Shown in pieces: positions 6,747 to 10,916 of a DNA stretch of 10,916 nucleotides. A program made the translations under genes and the position numbers. Origin of the DNA: Methylacidiphilum sp. (GTDB lineage Bacteria; Verrucomicrobiota; Verrucomicrobiia; CAIQCK01); assembly GCA_020718125.1 (NCBI GenBank), contig DYDC01000066.1, positions 1 to 10,916 of the forward strand. Direction: 5' to 3'. Position 1 is the stretch's first letter. Each line of letters begins with the position of its first letter. Below the pieces are notes generated by a model. It had not been told where the DNA came from. It was given only the letters and a program-made list of their open reading frames with translations, and made no database searches.

Positions 6747-8009
6747 TCAGGAGACCTTGCGGACGACGCCGAGTTTGCCGATGAGGACATACACCGACAA
6801 CAGCGCGAGCGGATACATGCAGGCGCAGGCGATGAAGATGGGGGTGAAGCCGTAGTTGTCCACGATCTTGCCGATGTAAAGCTGCGAGAGCGCGCCCATG
6901 AGCGAGCCGAGGGCGCCGCCGAGGCCGGTGACGGTGCCGACGGTGCTCTTTGGGAACACCTCGGCGGGCAGGATGATGTTGCCCCAGCCCGCGTGGCAGA
7001 ACATCATGCCGGCCACGATGACCAGCGCCAGCACGGGGTTGGTCGCTTGCGGCACAATCAGGCAGAACACCAGCATCAGGCAGGTCATCAATCCCATCGT
7101 GAGCTTGCGGGCGGAGTTCAGTTCCCAGCCACGGCTGATGAGCCAGCGCGGCATGGCGCCGCTGAATACGTTGCCCAGCGCGGCGACGGCATACGGGATC
7201 CAGACGAACATCCCGATCTCCTTGAGGTTGAACCCGTGCTTTTGCTGGAAGTAGAGCGGGATCCAGAAGAGCAGGAAGTAGCTGATCGGGTCGATCAACG
7301 CGCGCACGAGCACGCAGCCCCACGTTTCCTTCATCGCCAGCAGCCGCGACAACGGCGCGGGCTTTTCGTTTCCACTGTCCTGCGGCTGATCGGAGAGGAT
7401 CAACTGCCGCTCTTCCTCGCTGATGCGCGGATGGTCCTTCGGCAGCTTGTAGAGCACCCACCAGCCGGCGACCCAGACGAAGCCGAGCGCGCCGGTGATC
7501 AGGAACGCCGCGCGCCAGCCCCACTCCACCGCGATGACCGACACGATCGGCGCGGCGGCCATCGAGCCGAACGCGGTGCCGGCGTTGAAGATGCCGATGG
7601 CCAGCGCCCGGTCGCGCATCGGGAACCATTCGCTGACCGCGCGCACGCCGCCGGTGAAGCTGCCCGGCTCGAACACGCCGAGCAGGAAGCGGAAGAATGA
7701 GAACTGGCCGACCGAGGCGGCAAAGATGTGGAGCATGTTGGCCAGCGACCAGCCGGCGACGAAAATGGTGAAGCCCTTGCGCGTGCCGATGAAGTCAACG
7801 ATGCGACCGCTGACGGCATACATGACGCCGTAACTGGCCAGGAACCACGCGTTGATCTTGCCGTAATCGGCGTTGTTGAGGCTGAGCTCCTTCTTGATTG
7901 TGTCAATGAGCACCGAGAGCGTCTGGCGGTCGAGATAGTTCAGCGCCGACGCGAGGCAGAGCAAGATGGCGATATACCAGCGCAGGTGGGGAATCGGTCG
8001 TTTGGTCAT
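6747..8009 (-). CDS. MFS transporter, anion:cation symporter (ACS) type
   Basis: This 420-residue hydrophobic protein has about twelve membrane segments and belongs to the major facilitator superfamily. NYLDRQTLSV (24-33) in the first helix region and FRFLLGVFEPGSFTGGVRAV ahead of SEWFP (to residue 130) resemble the ACS family, which includes hexuronate and glucarate carriers such as ExuT and GudP. The MFS loop 2-3 motif is GRIVDFIGTRK (68-78). A polar central loop near 190-220 separates the two halves. It probably imports an organic anion by proton or cation symport across the inner membrane. The start MTKRPIPHLRWY at 8009 has a weak CAGGG upstream; a GTG at 8051 would add 14 polar residues and is less likely. 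The M20 peptidase gene begins one base after its stop, implying that the imported compound is a peptide or acylated amino acid, or that the two share a pathway. Confidence 0.9.
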   Translation of the reverse strand: MTKRPIPHLRWYIAILLCLASALNYLDRQTLSVLIDTIKKELSLNNADYGKINAWFLASYGVMYAVSGRIVDFIGTRKGFTIFVAGWSLANMLHIFAASVGQFSFFRFLLGVFEPGSFTGGVRAVSEWFPMRDRALAIGIFNAGTAFGSMAAAPIVSVIAVEWGWRAAFLITGALGFVWVAGWWVLYKLPKDHPRISEEERQLILSDQPQDSGNEKPAPLSRLLAMKETWGCVLVRALIDPISYFLLFWIPLYFQQKHGFNLKEIGMFVWIPYAVAALGNVFSGAMPRWLISRGWELNSARKLTMGLMTCLMLVFCLIVPQATNPVLALVIVAGMMFCHAGWGNIILPAEVFPKSTVGTVTGLGGALGSLMGALSQLYIGKIVDNYGFTPIFIACACMYPLALLSVYVLIGKLGVVRKVS

Positions 8010-8127
8010 GCCCTGCTTTTCTACGCGAAAACCCTCCCGCATTTCAACCACGAAACTGACCGGATTGCCACAAACGCGCTCAAACGGTGCTTGCGTTCGC
8101 GAAGCGTTCTCCCCCTAAATTGCCGCA
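8010..8127. promoter_or_regulatory. Divergent intergenic region between the MFS gene and valS
   Basis: These 118 bases separate two divergent start codons and must hold promoters for both directions. No good -35/-10 pair is visible; on the plus side TTGCGT (8091-8096) is followed by only a poor AT-rich match (CTAAAT region, about 8115-8120). A hairpin at 8089-8105 has a GCTT/AAGC outer stem, a one-base bulge, and a CG/CG inner stem closing a TTCG loop. valS has no Shine-Dalgarno site before its ATG. No T-box-like leader could be recognised. Confidence 0.35.
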
Positions 8128-10770
<2,643 letters not shown>

Positions 10771-10916
10771 TCAGCCAAGCCTTTCTGACACTGGCCAGGA
10801 ACAAGACAACCGCGCATCGGCAACCGTCCGACGGGCCGGTGTCGGATGCATCTCTGCCCCCCATGGGCGCAACTTGACACACGCACCACGATCAAGTCCC
10901 AGAGGGACGGACGAGA
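10771..10916. other. Intergenic tail after valS with two small hairpins
   Basis: No coding frame here looks real. A hairpin CCGAC/GTCGG (10828-10832 with 10841-10845, 8-nt loop) lies 57 bases after the valS stop but has no T-run, so it is only a weak terminator candidate. A second short palindrome, GTCCC-AGA-GGGAC, lies at 10896-10908 near the window edge. Confidence 0.3.

Noticed and set aside
5120..6784. 554-codon open frame on the plus strand antisense to the M20 peptidase
   Set aside because: It mirrors the peptidase gene, has an Arg/Asp/Val-rich composition typical of GC-rich antisense frames and shows no recognisable motif. The minus-strand frame has all M20 catalytic motifs.
6498..7700. 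400-codon plus-strand open frame opposite the MFS gene and the start of the peptidase gene
   Set aside because: Its product is a His/Arg/Glu/Ala-rich string without domains, and the minus strand encodes clear MFS and M20 proteins.
8089..8105. Leader hairpin before valS as a T-box or attenuator
   Set aside because: The stem is short and bulged, the whole leader is under 120 bases and lacks T-box sequence features or a terminator. It may be chance.
10874..10902. TTGACA at 10874-10879 as a promoter for a gene beyond the right edge
   Set aside because: No -10-like hexamer at 16-18 bases downstream; the match of a single hexamer is not enough.

Overview
The window looks like a piece of a GC-rich bacterial chromosome. 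No phage or conjugation genes, rRNA, tRNA or CRISPR array is visible. The gene types (Gfo/Idh/MocA oxidoreductase, serine hydrolase, ACS-type MFS carrier, a valyl-tRNA synthetase with a variant HIGH motif), the frequent lack of Shine-Dalgarno sites and the palindromic inserts inside a coding gene fit a Verrucomicrobiota/Planctomycetota-type genome. That assignment is inference from style, not from a marker comparison.

Layout. Positions 2-76 hold the last 24 codons of an unidentified plus-strand gene, followed by an intergenic stretch containing a 19-nt inverted repeat pair and a short stem-loop. From 326 to 8009 every gene is on the minus strand. Read in transcription order (right to left) these are: an ACS-type MFS transporter (8009-6747); an M20 metallopeptidase starting one base after it (6745-4832); an AAA/ABC-type ATPase with an overlapping small TOPRIM/DUF4276-like gene (4695-3460 and 3467-2868), probably a defence-type pair; a Gfo/Idh/MocA oxidoreductase (2813-1623); and a chimeric remnant (1463-326) in which the first two thirds of a short-chain dehydrogenase run into the last third of a beta-lactamase-family serine hydrolase through a deletion and a frameshift. 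A complete valyl-tRNA synthetase gene, valS, lies divergently on the plus strand (8128-10770). The final 146 bases hold no recognisable gene.

How the genes fit together. The MFS carrier and the M20 peptidase form a tight two-gene unit, suggesting uptake of an organic anion or peptide-like compound followed by amide hydrolysis. The ATPase and its overlapping partner form a second unit whose base composition is visibly lower in GC than its neighbours, as expected of an accessory module. The oxidoreductase and the SDR/serine-hydrolase remnant look like leftovers of a catabolic neighbourhood. valS is housekeeping.

The most notable signal is inside the M20 peptidase gene. Two unrelated perfect palindromes, one of 28 bp with no loop and one with 29-bp arms around a 25-nt loop, sit in the coding sequence without breaking the frame and appear to add peptide segments to the enzyme. 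This resembles in principle the palindromic elements that insert into Rickettsia genes.
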